A program made the translations under genes and the position numbers. The notes beneath the pieces were generated by a model that was not told the origin of the DNA, searched no databases, and saw nothing but the letters and a program-made list of their open reading frames with translations. From a bacterium (lineage in GTDB: Bacteria; Bacillota; Bacilli; Lactobacillales; Streptococcaceae), in contig CAJNBP010000017.1 in assembly GCA_905221035.1 (NCBI GenBank), positions 1-32,816 of the forward strand: a stretch of DNA of 32,816 nt, in the 5' to 3' direction. Shown here in pieces: positions 17,366-24,921 of this stretch (its first letter is position 1; each line of letters starts with the position of its first letter).

Positions 17366-17527
17366 TACTCTTCGAAAATCTCTTCAAACCACGTCAGTGT
17401 CGCTTTATCTACAACCTTAAAACCATGTTTTGAGCTGACTTCGTCAGTTTTATCTACAACCTCAAAGCAGTGCTTTGAGCAACCTGCGGCTAGCTTCCTA
17501 GTTTGCTCTTTGATTTTCATTGAGTAT
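17363..17527 (-). repeat. BOX element (boxA-boxB-boxC, minus orientation)
   Basis: Read on the minus strand it begins TATACTCAATGAAAATCAAA (boxA), continues through a GC-rich AGCTAGCCGCAGG segment to a boxB-like unit with CTGACGAAGTCAG, and ends in a boxC-like unit finishing TTTTCGAAGAGTATTA. The boxB motif GGTTGTAGATAA occurs twice, the second time fused into boxC, so the last module is a hybrid or decayed copy. BOX elements are short mobilisable repeats characteristic of S. pneumoniae and close relatives. Its outer end overlaps the thyA stop codon. Confidence 0.85.
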
Positions 17528-17537
17528 AAAAGAATAG

Positions 17538-17574
17538 AAAAAAGAAGTTGAGACAATGAATCCCAACTTCTTTT
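17538..17574 (-). terminator. Terminator for the DUF3042 gene, possibly also thyA
   Basis: An 11-bp stem (AAAAGAAGTTG at 17540-17550 with CAACTTCTTTT at 17564-17574). On the minus strand it ends in six T residues just after the DUF3042 stop. On the plus strand the T-run is shorter but could stop thyA/BOX transcription. Confidence 0.7.
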
Positions 17575-17579
17575 GTTTC

Positions 17580-17750
17580 TTAACGTGATACGCGGCGGCG
17601 AGCTGCTTTTTTACGGTTTTCTTCGATGAAAGCTGCTTTTTGCTCTTCTGGTTCGATTACTTTCTTTTTAAATGCGTATACTGCGCCTGCAAGTGCAGCG
17701 ACAGTTCCTGCGACACCTGTTACAAGACCTTTAGCGAATCCTTTAGCCAT
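17580..17750 (-). CDS. DUF3042 family small protein
   Basis: A 56-residue protein, MAKGFAKGLVTGVAGTVAAL to the C-terminus RRRVSR. It has a glycine/alanine-rich hydrophobic N-terminal half (about residues 6-26, probably one membrane segment) and a strongly basic C-terminus. This matches the DUF3042 family of small Lactobacillales proteins, whose function is unknown. A very strong ribosome site (AAAGGAGGA on the minus strand) precedes the ATG, supporting that this short gene is real. It is convergent with thyA and divergent from miaA. Confidence 0.85.
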   Translation of the reverse strand: MAKGFAKGLVTGVAGTVAALAGAVYAFKKKVIEPEEQKAAFIEENRKKAARRRVSR

Positions 17751-17822
17751 GAGTCTTCCTCCTTTATCTTCTTAATCAGCCAGCCTCCTCAAGAGGTCAC
17801 ATTTTTCTGACTGACCTTTTTG

Positions 17823-17831
17823 TGTTATAAT
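17823..17831 (+). promoter_or_regulatory. Extended -10 promoter of the miaA operon
   Basis: TGTTATAAT (TG + n + TATAAT), 39 nt before the miaA start, without a clear -35. The DUF3042 gene diverges from here, so its promoter must lie in the same 120 bases; none is clear. Confidence 0.65.
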
Positions 17832-17870
17832 AATAGTAACGAAAAAATGGGAATTTTTCAAGGAAAAAAG

Positions 17871-18755
17871 ATGAAAACAAAAATAATTGTGATTGTTGGA
17901 CCGACTGCTGTTGGAAAAACAGCCCTTGCCATTGAAGTGGCCAAGCGCTTTGGTGGCGAAGTTGTTAGCGGTGATAGTCAGCAGGTTTACCGAGGTCTAG
18001 ATATTGGGACGGCTAAGGCTAGCCCAGAGGAGCAGGCGGCTGTTCCCCATCATTTAATCGATGTTAGAGAGGTAACCGAGTCTTACTCGGCTTTTGATTT
18101 TGTTTCAGAAGCTAAGATGGCTATTGAGGATATTCACAGCCGTGGCAAGCTAGCCATTATAGCTGGGGGAACTGGGCTTTATATCCAGAGCTTGTTGGAA
18201 GGCTACCATCTCGGTGGAGAGACTCCCCATGAGGAGATTTTGGCCTATCGGGCTAGTTTGGAGCCTTATACAGATGAGGAATTAGCCCATCTGGTGGAGC
18301 AAGCAGGCCTTGAGATTCCTCAGTTTAATCGTCGTCGTGCTATGCGTGCCTTAGAAATAGCCCATTTTGGTCAGGATCTGGAAAATCAAGAGAGCTTGTA
18401 TGAACCGCTGATTATCTGCTTGGATGATGAACGTAGTCAGCTTTATGAACGTATCAACCACCGAGTGGATTTGATGTTTGAGGCTGGTCTTTTGGATGAG
18501 GCTAAGTGGCTCTATGACCATTACCCTGATGTGCAGGCTGCTAAAGGAATTGGCTACAAGGAACTTTTTCCATATTTCCGTGGAGAGCAGACCTTGGAGG
18601 AAGCTAGTGAGAATCTCAAACAGGCGACCCGTCGTTTTGCCAAGCGTCAGCTTACCTGGTTCCGTAATCGCATGCAGGTCACCTTTTATCAGATTGGAGA
18701 ATCTGGTGTGCAAGACCGCATTTTAAGCCAGATAGAGGAGTTTTTAGATGATTGA
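17871..18755 (+). CDS. miaA: tRNA dimethylallyltransferase
   Basis: A 294-residue MiaA that adds the dimethylallyl group to A37 of tRNAs reading UNN codons. It shows the P-loop GPTAVGKT (10-17), [18 protein letters not shown], the PHHLID motif, [11 protein letters not shown] and the C-terminal [18 protein letters not shown] signature. ATG 17871 is preferred over upstream in-frame starts because AAGGAAAA precedes it and the P-loop then lies at the usual position. It overlaps hflX by 8 nt; this miaA-hflX pairing is common in bacteria. Confidence 0.95.
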   Translation: MKTKIIVIVGPTAVGKTALAIEVAKRFGGEVVSGDSQQVYRGLDIGTAKASPEEQAAVPHHLIDVREVTESYSAFDFVSEAKMAIEDIHSRGKLAIIAGGTGLYIQSLLEGYHLGGETPHEEILAYRASLEPYTDEELAHLVEQAGLEIPQFNRRRAMRALEIAHFGQDLENQESLYEPLIICLDDERSQLYERINHRVDLMFEAGLLDEAKWLYDHYPDVQAAKGIGYKELFPYFRGEQTLEEASENLKQATRRFAKRQLTWFRNRMQVTFYQIGESGVQDRILSQIEEFLDD

Positions 18756-19986
18756 TACGGAGAAAAAAGAGGAACGCGTCCTGCTCATCGGTGTGGAATT
18801 GCAGGGCATGGACAATTTTGACCTCTCTATGGAAGAATTGGCCAGTCTAGCCAAGACAGCTGGAGCAGTCGTTGTAGATAGCTATAGACAAAAACGTGAA
18901 AAGTATGACTCCAAGACCTTTGTCGGCTCTGGTAAGTTGGAAGAAATTGCCCTCATGGTGGATGCAGAAGAGATTACCACTGTCATTGTCAATAATCGTT
19001 TGACTCCACGGCAAAATGTCAATTTAGAAGAAGTTCTAGGTGTCAAGGTCATTGACCGTATGCAGTTGATTTTGGATATCTTTGCCATGAGGGCTCGAAG
19101 CCATGAAGGGAAACTCCAAGTGCATTTGGCTCAGCTCAAGTATCTCTTGCCTCGCTTGGTTGGTCAGGGGATTATGCTCAGCCGTCAGGCAGGGGGAATT
19201 GGTTCCCGTGGACCTGGTGAAAGCCAGCTGGAGCTGAATCGTCGTAGCGTTCGCAATCAAATCACGGATATCGAGCGCCAACTCAAGGTGGTTGAGAAAA
19301 ATCGGGCGACTGTCAGAGAAAAACGTTTGGAGTCGAGTACCTTTAAGATTGGTTTGATTGGCTACACCAATGCTGGGAAATCAACCATCATGAACACCTT
19401 GACCAGCAAGACCCAGTATGAAGCAGACGAGCTGTTTGCGACCCTGGATGCGACAACCAAGAGTATCCATTTGGGAGGCAATCTCCAAGTGACTTTGACT
19501 GATACCGTTGGCTTTATCCAAGATTTACCGACAGAGTTGGTGTCTAGTTTCAAGTCGACTTTGGAAGAAAGCAAGCATGTGGATCTTCTGGTTCATGTCA
19601 TCGATGCCAGCAATCCTTACCACGAGGAACATGAAAAAACGGTTCTGTCTATTATGAAAGACTTGGACATGGAGGATATTCCTCGCCTGACCCTTTACAA
19701 TAAAGCGGATTTGGTTGAGGATTTCACGCCTACTCAAACGCCTTATGCCCTCATTTCTGCCAAGTCTGAGGATAGTCGTGAGAACTTGCAGGCTTTGTTG
19801 TTAGAGAAAATCAAGGAAATTTTTGAGAGATTTACCCTGCGCGTGCCTTTTTCAAAATCCTACAAGATTCATGATTTAGAAAGTGTTGCGATTCTGGAAG
19901 AACGCGATTATCAGGATGATGGGGAAGTCATTACAGGCTACATTTCTGAGAAAAATAAATGGAGGTTAGAAGAATTTTATGACTGA
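18748..19986 (+). CDS. hflX: Ribosome-associated GTPase HflX
   Basis: A 412-residue HflX-family GTPase, known to bind the 50S subunit and split stalled or heat-damaged ribosomes. The N-terminal glycine-rich HflX domain runs to about 190 and includes the [17 protein letters not shown] motif (146-162), followed by a helical linker. The G domain starts at about 199 with G1 GYTNAGKST (205-213), G3 DTVGF and G4 NKAD. The start overlaps the miaA end by 8 nt, and its own end overlaps the next gene by 8 nt, so translation is probably coupled along the operon. Confidence 0.94.
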   Translation: MIDTEKKEERVLLIGVELQGMDNFDLSMEELASLAKTAGAVVVDSYRQKREKYDSKTFVGSGKLEEIALMVDAEEITTVIVNNRLTPRQNVNLEEVLGVKVIDRMQLILDIFAMRARSHEGKLQVHLAQLKYLLPRLVGQGIMLSRQAGGIGSRGPGESQLELNRRSVRNQITDIERQLKVVEKNRATVREKRLESSTFKIGLIGYTNAGKSTIMNTLTSKTQYEADELFATLDATTKSIHLGGNLQVTLTDTVGFIQDLPTELVSSFKSTLEESKHVDLLVHVIDASNPYHEEHEKTVLSIMKDLDMEDIPRLTLYNKADLVEDFTPTQTPYALISAKSEDSRENLQALLLEKIKEIFERFTLRVPFSKSYKIHDLESVAILEERDYQDDGEVITGYISEKNKWRLEEFYD

Positions 19987-20602
19987 TATTAAAACTTTGG
20001 CTCTAAAGTATGGAGGTTATACAAGTCTGGACAAGGTCTATCTGGATCAACTTCTAGCTGGTAAAACAGAGCAGGAGCAGTTGGCACTGATCACGCCTCC
20101 GCCAAGTGTGGTCAATGCCTACTTTGCTGAACTCTACCAGAAAAAGAGTCCTGAGGCTGCGACGGATTATTTTGCGGAACTCAGTCAGGAACTAAATCTC
20201 TACAACGTTGAGCCAAGTTTCACTCTCGAAAACAAGCCTTTTATTCGGCTCAATCTGTCTGGTAAATCCTTTGGTTTTTGCTATGAGAGTGAGGGTCTGG
20301 GGCGGATTTTCTCTGAAAATGAAGAGAAGATTTCAGATGACTTGCTCTTTGAGATTGCGCAAATTTTCCCCCATCAGCTAGTCTTTGAGGAGTCTGGAAA
20401 GATTTACATGAAGCCTGTCGGGGATGAGGAAGTTGTTAGCGTGGAGAGTCTCACGGCTTTGACTGATTTAGAAAGCTTGGCTGATGGTCGTAAGCGTCTT
20501 AAAGGCTACAGCCAAGAGGATTTACTGCAAGAAGCTACTGCTTTTTCTGGCAAGCGCTATTTCCGATCGGAAAACCGCACAGCTATGTTATATATTGATT
20601 AA
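19979..20602 (+). CDS. Conserved streptococcal protein of unknown function
   Basis: A 207-residue soluble acidic protein. I do not recognise a catalytic motif. There is no signal peptide or membrane segment. The N-terminal third is mainly helical by eye ([21 protein letters not shown]..., [28 protein letters not shown]). The middle is beta-like with aromatic residues, and the end has a basic helix ([18 protein letters not shown]). It overlaps hflX by 8 nt and precedes rnz by 14 nt, so it is part of the RNA-maturation operon. Some database entries may name relatives as cystathionine beta-lyase, but no pyridoxal-phosphate site is seen here. Confidence 0.8.
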   Translation: MTDIKTLALKYGGYTSLDKVYLDQLLAGKTEQEQLALITPPPSVVNAYFAELYQKKSPEAATDYFAELSQELNLYNVEPSFTLENKPFIRLNLSGKSFGFCYESEGLGRIFSENEEKISDDLLFEIAQIFPHQLVFEESGKIYMKPVGDEEVVSVESLTALTDLESLADGRKRLKGYSQEDLLQEATAFSGKRYFRSENRTAMLYID

Positions 20603-20616
20603 TTAGAAAGTATCGA

Positions 20617-21546
20617 ATGGATATTCAATTTTTAGGAACGGGGGCTGGTCAGCCCTCTAAAGCCCGCAACGTTTCAAGTCTCGCCCTGAAACTCTTGGAC
20701 GAGATTAACGAAGTTTGGCTCTTTGACTGTGGAGAGGGAACGCAAAATCGCATTCTGGAAACCACAATTCGACCACGTAAGGTCAGCAAAATCTTTATTA
20801 CCCATCTACATGGAGACCACATCTTTGGCTTGCCAGGTTTCCTTTCTAGTCGTGCCTTTCAGGCCAATGAAGAGCAGACAGATTTGGAAATCTATGGGCC
20901 GCAAGGGATCAAGTCATTTGTCTTAACTAGCCTTCGTGTGTCAGGTTCTCGTCTGCCCTACCGTATTCATTTTTATGAGTTTGACCAAGATTCCCTTGGG
21001 AAAATCCTTGAGACCGATAAATTCACGGTGTATGCAGAGGAGCTGGACCACACTATTTTCTGCGTTGGCTATCGTGTCATGCAAAAGGACTTGGAAGGAA
21101 CGCTGGATGCTGAAAAACTCAAGGCAGCTGGTGTCCCATTTGGCCCTCTTTTTGGAAAAATCAAAAACGGTCAGGACGTTGTTCTTGAAGACGGTACTGA
21201 AATCAAGGCAACTGACTATATCTCAGCTCCTCGTCCAGGTAAGATTATCACTATACTTGGTGACACTCGAAAAACCAATGCCAGTGTGCGTCTGGCTGTC
21301 AATGCTGATGTCCTGGTTCATGAGTCGACTTATGGCAAGGGCGATGAAAAAATAGCTCGTAATCATGGTCACTCAACCAACATGCAGGCAGCAGAGGTCG
21401 CAGTAGAAGCAGGTGCTAAACGCCTCCTACTCAACCATATTAGTGCCCGTTTTCTCTCAAAGGATATCAGCAAACTCAAGAAAGACGCTGCCACAATTTT
21501 TGAAAATGTCCATGTGGTCAAGGATTTGGAAGAAGTGGAAATCTAA
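20617..21546 (+). CDS. rnz: Ribonuclease Z
   Basis: A 309-residue metallo-beta-lactamase-fold endonuclease that trims the 3' trailer of tRNA precursors. It starts [21 protein letters not shown], typical of the family, and has the zinc motif THLHGDH (His63, His65, Asp67, His68), the ILGDTRKT segment with the bridging Asp and the C-terminal [10 protein letters not shown] histidine. A long insertion after residue 140 (the exosite arm region) is as expected for the long bacterial form. It stands in one operon with miaA, another tRNA-modifying gene. Confidence 0.95.
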   Translation: MDIQFLGTGAGQPSKARNVSSLALKLLDEINEVWLFDCGEGTQNRILETTIRPRKVSKIFITHLHGDHIFGLPGFLSSRAFQANEEQTDLEIYGPQGIKSFVLTSLRVSGSRLPYRIHFYEFDQDSLGKILETDKFTVYAEELDHTIFCVGYRVMQKDLEGTLDAEKLKAAGVPFGPLFGKIKNGQDVVLEDGTEIKATDYISAPRPGKIITILGDTRKTNASVRLAVNADVLVHESTYGKGDEKIARNHGHSTNMQAAEVAVEAGAKRLLLNHISARFLSKDISKLKKDAATIFENVHVVKDLEEVEI

Positions 21547-21566
21547 AAGATTGAGAAAGGATAAGT

Positions 21567-22322
21567 ATGCCTACTATTCTCATTACCGGAGCTAGCGGTG
21601 GTCTAGCCCAAGAAATGGTTAAACTTTTACCAGAAGACCAACTCATCTTGCTTGGTCGAGATAAGGAAAAATTAGCTCAACTCTACGGAAATCATCCCCA
21701 TGCAGAATTGATTGCAATCGATATTACCGATGATTCAGCCCTAGAAACTTTGGTAGCGGACCTCTATCTTCGTTATGGCAAGATTGATGTCTTAATTAAC
21801 AACGCTGGTTACGGGATTTTTGAAGAATTTGATCAGATTTCTGATAAAGAGATTCACCAGATATTTGAGGTCAATACCTTTGCTTTGATGAATCTGTCTC
21901 GTCGCCTTGCTGCTCGTATGAAGGAAAGCCGAAAAGGCCATATCATCAATATCGTCAGCATGGCAGGTTTGATCGCTACTGGCAAGTCCAGCCTTTACTC
22001 AGCGACCAAGTTTGCGGCCATTGGGTTTTCAAATGCTCTGCGCCTAGAACTTATGCCTTATGGTGTTTATGTAACGACGGTCAATCCAGGACCAATCCGT
22101 ACAGGATTTTTTGACCAGGCTGACCCAGATGGCACCTATCTCAAGTCGGTTGCCCGCTTCCTGCTAGAACCAGATGCAGTGTCTAAAAAGATTGTCAAGA
22201 TTATAGGAAAAAACAAACGAGAACTCAATCTTCCGATTTTGTTGAATCTAGCCCATAAGTTTTATACCCTCTTTCCCAAGTTAGCTGATAAGTTGGCAGG
22301 GGAGACTTTTAATTATAAATAA
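21567..22322 (+). CDS. Short-chain dehydrogenase/reductase
   Basis: A 251-residue classical SDR with the Rossmann motif TGASGGLA (7-14), NNAG (78-81), the catalytic Ser131 and the YSATK motif with Tyr144 and Lys148, then NPGPIRTGFF. Cofactor choice appears compatible with NADP (LGRDKEKL after strand two). Substrate unknown. It begins 20 nt after rnz, with AGAAAGGATAAG as ribosome site, and is the last gene of the miaA operon; a terminator follows. Confidence 0.9.
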   Translation: MPTILITGASGGLAQEMVKLLPEDQLILLGRDKEKLAQLYGNHPHAELIAIDITDDSALETLVADLYLRYGKIDVLINNAGYGIFEEFDQISDKEIHQIFEVNTFALMNLSRRLAARMKESRKGHIINIVSMAGLIATGKSSLYSATKFAAIGFSNALRLELMPYGVYVTTVNPGPIRTGFFDQADPDGTYLKSVARFLLEPDAVSKKIVKIIGKNKRELNLPILLNLAHKFYTLFPKLADKLAGETFNYK

Positions 22323-22323
22323 A

Positions 22324-22367
22324 AAGAACCAATGCGTAGGTTGTTGCTGGCCTACATATTGGTTCTT
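22324..22367. terminator. Bidirectional terminator between the SDR and LysR genes
   Basis: The outer stem AAGAACCAAT / ATTGGTTCTT (22324-22333, 22358-22367) and inner GTAGG / CCTAC (22336-22340, 22351-22355). On the minus strand it ends in a T-run of five; on the plus strand the tail is TTATTATTTC. Confidence 0.85.
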
Positions 22368-22375
22368 ATTATTTC

Positions 22376-23284
22376 TCAACTATCAAACTGGACTTCTTCT
22401 AGTAGATAGTCGATAAAGCGTTCGCCCATCTTGGATAGGCTGGTTTTCTCATGCTGGATATAGACCAGCTCAATCGGGTCATCAATATCCAGTGGGATAG
22501 AAACGATGTTGTCTCCGTTGAGATTACTGTTCAAAATCCCTGTCGCAATGGTATAACCATCCAAACCAATTAAGAGATTAAAGAGGGTGGCACGGTCACT
22601 AACCACGATGGATTTCTTATGGTGTTCTTGGGAAAGGATCTCCTCTGAGAAGTAGAAGGAATTGTGCGTTCCCTGGTCATAGCTGAGGTAAGGGAAGTTT
22701 TCCAAATCAGACAGTTTGACCTTGTCTTTCTTTGCTAGAGGATTGGTCTTGCTGACAAAGATATGGGGCTGAGCTGTAAAGAGATGGTGAGCCAGCAGAT
22801 GGTTGTCATCCAGCATTTTTGTTAAAACATCACGGTTGTAGCTGTTTAAGAAGAGGACACCGACCTCACTACGGAAGTTCTTGACGTCGTCGATAATCTC
22901 CCAAGTCCGCGTTTCACGAAGGAAGAGCTCGTATTTTTCCATATCGCTTTTCTTGAGCAGAGATACGAAAGCATTGACCACAAAGGCATAGTGCTGGGAG
23001 GAAACGCTAAAGAGTTCGCGGTGGGCGACAGGATTTTTATAGCGTTCTTCTAGAAGCTGAGTTTGCTCGACAACCTGACGGGCATAAGAGAGAAACTCCA
23101 TCCCATCACGGGTCAAGGTGATCCCCTTGGGATTGCGGATAAAGATTTCAATGCCCATTTCATTTTCCAAATCTCTCACAGCATTGGAAAGACTAGGTTG
23201 AGTGATAAAGAGCTGCTTGGCTGCCTCATTCATGGAGCCAGTTTCGACGATTTTGATAATATAATGTAATTGTTGAATTCTCAT
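22376..23284 (-). CDS. LysR-family transcriptional regulator (CpsY/MtaR-like)
   Basis: A 302-residue LysR regulator. The winged helix-turn-helix is at about 1-60 (GSMNEAAKQLFITQPSLSNAVRDLE), followed by a linker helix and a periplasmic-binding-like effector domain to the end. ATG 23284 is chosen: the open frame extends 46 codons upstream, but that part is hydrophobic, has no family match and contains the promoter. The N-terminus resembles streptococcal CpsY/MtaR regulators of methionine uptake and surface properties, but the target is not shown here. An extended -10 lies only 6 nt upstream and no Shine-Dalgarno sequence is seen, so the mRNA may be leaderless. Confidence 0.88.
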   Translation of the reverse strand: MRIQQLHYIIKIVETGSMNEAAKQLFITQPSLSNAVRDLENEMGIEIFIRNPKGITLTRDGMEFLSYARQVVEQTQLLEERYKNPVAHRELFSVSSQHYAFVVNAFVSLLKKSDMEKYELFLRETRTWEIIDDVKNFRSEVGVLFLNSYNRDVLTKMLDDNHLLAHHLFTAQPHIFVSKTNPLAKKDKVKLSDLENFPYLSYDQGTHNSFYFSEEILSQEHHKKSIVVSDRATLFNLLIGLDGYTIATGILNSNLNGDNIVSIPLDIDDPIELVYIQHEKTSLSKMGERFIDYLLEEVQFDS

Positions 23285-23290
23285 GTTTTT

Positions 23291-23320
23291 ATTGTACCAT
23301 ACTTGCGACAGAATCGCCAA
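23291..23320 (-). promoter_or_regulatory. LysR-gene promoter abutting the start codon
   Basis: On the minus strand, TTGGCG (23320-23315), an 18-nt spacer, and TACAAT (23296-23291) preceded by TGG (extended -10). Only AAAAAC separates the -10 from ATG. No ribosome site is present. Confidence 0.55.
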
Positions 23321-23359
23321 GGAAGATAGGAAAATCAGGAGCACTGTGTAAGTCTCTTC

Positions 23360-23388
23360 TTGAAAAAAACACAAAATTTTGCTAGAAT
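23360..23388 (+). promoter_or_regulatory. yqgQ promoter abutting the start codon
   Basis: TTGAAA (23360-23365), a 17-nt spacer and TAGAAT (23383-23388) preceded by TGC (extended -10). Both elements and the spacing are good. Only GAAACTT separates the -10 from ATG 23396, with no ribosome site, so a leaderless mRNA is predicted. Confidence 0.7.
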
Positions 23389-23395
23389 GAAACTT

Positions 23396-23617
23396 ATGAA
23401 AACATTCTATGATGTGCAGCAATTCCTCAAACGATTTGGTATTATTGTTTACATGGGAAAACGCTTATATGATATTGAACTGATGAAGCTGGAACTCTCT
23501 CGGATTTACGATGCAGGGTTGATGGACAAACTAGACTATCTAGAAGCAGAAGCGGTTCTTCGCAGAGAGCACAAGGTAGAATTAGATTATATTGAGAAAA
23601 ATGGAGAAAAGAACTAA
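23396..23617 (+). CDS. YqgQ family protein
   Basis: A 73-residue protein matching the YqgQ (DUF910) family: MKTFYDVQQFLKRFGIIVYM, then a helical segment ending in a charged tail. It is soluble, with function unknown; family structures are small helical bundles. The start at ATG 23396 matches the family. Upstream in-frame ATGs (23360, 23387) overlap the -35 and -10 and are unlikely. The stop shares one base with the ATG of the next gene (TAATG), so the two genes form a coupled pair. In Bacillus yqgQ lies next to glucokinase; here glcK is about 8 kb away. Confidence 0.85.
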   Translation: MKTFYDVQQFLKRFGIIVYMGKRLYDIELMKLELSRIYDAGLMDKLDYLEAEAVLRREHKVELDYIEKNGEKN

Positions 23618-24000
23618 TGGTTACTTGGATTTTGTGGGCACTTATACTAGCAATGTTGGCGTGGATGGGCTTTAACTATCTTCGTATTCGCCGTGCGGCT
23701 AAAATTGTAGACAATGAGGAGTTTGAAGCCTTGATTCGTACAGGTCAATTGATTGATTTGCGCGACCCAGCAGAATTCCACAGAAAACATATCCTTGGGG
23801 CCCGCAATATTCCTTCAAGTCAGTTGAAAACTAGTCTTGCAGCCCTTCGTAAGGATAAACCTGTCCTTCTCTACGAAAACCAACGTGCGCAACGAGTTAC
23901 AAATGCGGCCCTTTACTTGAAAAAACAAGGCTTTTCTGAGATTTATATCCTTTCTTATGGATTGGATTCTTGGAAAGGGAAAGTGAAAGTTGAGAAATAA
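23617..24000 (+). CDS. Membrane-anchored rhodanese-like protein lacking the active-site cysteine
   Basis: A 127-residue protein with an N-terminal membrane segment (about 2-20) and a rhodanese-like domain (about 30-125): LIDLRDPAEFHRKHILGARNIP, then PVLLYENQRAQRV at the position of the active-site loop, then LKKQGFSEIYILSYGLDSWKG. The catalytic cysteine that normally follows the VLLY strand is Glu87 (codon GAA), so sulfur transfer is not expected. It may instead be a binding or regulatory module facing the cytoplasm. It has no separate promoter and is coupled to yqgQ by a TAATG overlap. Confidence 0.88.
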   Translation: MVTWILWALILAMLAWMGFNYLRIRRAAKIVDNEEFEALIRTGQLIDLRDPAEFHRKHILGARNIPSSQLKTSLAALRKDKPVLLYENQRAQRVTNAALYLKKQGFSEIYILSYGLDSWKGKVKVEK

Positions 24001-24006
24001 GAAAAC

Positions 24007-24036
24007 GAGCTTGGATATTTTCCGAGCTCATTTTTT
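24007..24036. terminator. Terminator between the rhodanese-like and RsuA-type genes
   Basis: GAGCTTGG (24007-24014) pairs with CCGAGCTC (24022-24029) with one G-U pair, followed by six T residues on the plus strand. On the minus strand GTTTTC follows the stem, so it may serve both convergent genes. Confidence 0.8.
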
Positions 24037-24760
24037 AACCACTTTTTCTGAGAAAGTCACGAATGTTTTCCAACTCTTCTGAGTTTAGGGGGCGATAGTC
24101 TCCCTCTTTTAGATTATCATCCAAACTCCAAGGCCCGAAATGGGTGCGTTTGAGGGAGGTTACCTTGACACCAATCGAGAGGAACATTTTTTTAACTTGA
24201 TGAAATTTTCCCTCTGAAATGGTGATAGAGGCTTGGCTGAAAGAAGGATTTGCAGATAGAATCTCTAGCCTTGCAGGTTTACAGATAGTGCCATCTAAAA
24301 AGACAATTCCTTTTTGAAAGGCTTGGATATGGGCAGGTGTCAGAAGTCCATTAACCTGGACTTGGTAGGTCTTATCGACATGATATTGGGGATGAAGGAG
24401 TTGAAAGCCCAAAGGGCCGTTATCGGTTAAAAGGAGAAGACCGGTCGTATCTCGGTCCAATCGGCCGACGGCATAGAGCTTGTCAGACCGAATATCAGGT
24501 GGAAGCAGGTCCATAACGGTTGGAAGTTCCTTGTCTTTGTTGGCTGTCACGACACCAGCAGGTTTATGAAGCATAAGGTAGGTGTGCTCATAGCCTTGAA
24601 TGATTCGGCCCTGAAAACGGAGTTCTTGTAGCCCTGTATCGATGTTTTGGGCTAAGGAGCGGGCTGGGCAACTATCGACTAGAATTTCCCCTTTGAGAAG
24701 TGCTTGTTTCATGGCCTTTCGGCTGATTTTTTCTTGGGCTAATAAATTATCTAAACGCAT
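24035..24760 (-). CDS. RsuA-family 16S rRNA pseudouridine synthase
   Basis: A 241-residue enzyme of the RsuA/RluB/E/F group. The S4 RNA-binding domain is at about 1-50 (MRLDNLLAQEKISRKAMKQALLKGEILVD). The catalytic domain carries GRLDRDTTGLLLLT with nucleophile Asp102, the LHKPAGVVTANKD motif, and SEGKFHQVKKMF near the end. By similarity it isomerises U516 of 16S rRNA, but rRNA target assignment within this family is uncertain from sequence alone. The gene is monocistronic; its extended -10 (TGATAAGAT) sits 9 nt from ATG, leaving little or no leader. Confidence 0.9.
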   Translation of the reverse strand: MRLDNLLAQEKISRKAMKQALLKGEILVDSCPARSLAQNIDTGLQELRFQGRIIQGYEHTYLMLHKPAGVVTANKDKELPTVMDLLPPDIRSDKLYAVGRLDRDTTGLLLLTDNGPLGFQLLHPQYHVDKTYQVQVNGLLTPAHIQAFQKGIVFLDGTICKPARLEILSANPSFSQASITISEGKFHQVKKMFLSIGVKVTSLKRTHFGPWSLDDNLKEGDYRPLNSEELENIRDFLRKSG

Positions 24761-24769
24761 ACTGTGCCT

Positions 24770-24778
24770 ATCTTATCA
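24770..24778 (-). promoter_or_regulatory. Extended -10 of the RsuA-type gene, 9 nt from its start
   Basis: On the minus strand, TGATAAGAT (TG + n + TAAGAT) is followed by AGGCACAGT and the ATG. The -35 is weak. The predicted 5' leader is about 0-3 nt. Confidence 0.45.
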
Positions 24779-24870
24779 TAAGTTGATTGCTTTGAAAAGG
24801 CTTGACGTGAAAAGAAAAGCAGAGTGAAAACATTTACACTTGCTTGAGTTATGTTATTTACTTGAAAATA

Positions 24871-24879
24871 TGGTATAAT
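24871..24879 (+). promoter_or_regulatory. Extended -10 promoter of typA
   Basis: TGGTATAAT (TG + n + perfect TATAAT), 42 nt before the typA start. An AGAGGAAA ribosome site follows at about 24912-24919. Confidence 0.7.
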
Positions 24880-24921
24880 CGTTCAGTTAGAAAATAAATT
24901 TTGAATATTATAGAGGAAATC

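Noticed and set aside
19979..20602. Annotation of the gene before rnz as cystathionine beta-lyase
   Set aside because: No pyridoxal-phosphate lysine motif or fold-type I features are present, and it is half the normal length of such enzymes.
23285..23422. N-terminal extension of the LysR gene by 46 codons
   Set aside because: The extension is hydrophobic, lacks a ribosome site and would cover both divergent promoters; LysR proteins start at the MRIQQLHY-type motif.
24862..24867. TTGAAA as -35 of typA
   Set aside because: It is only 6 nt from the -10 TATAAT, far too close; the promoter is better read as extended -10.
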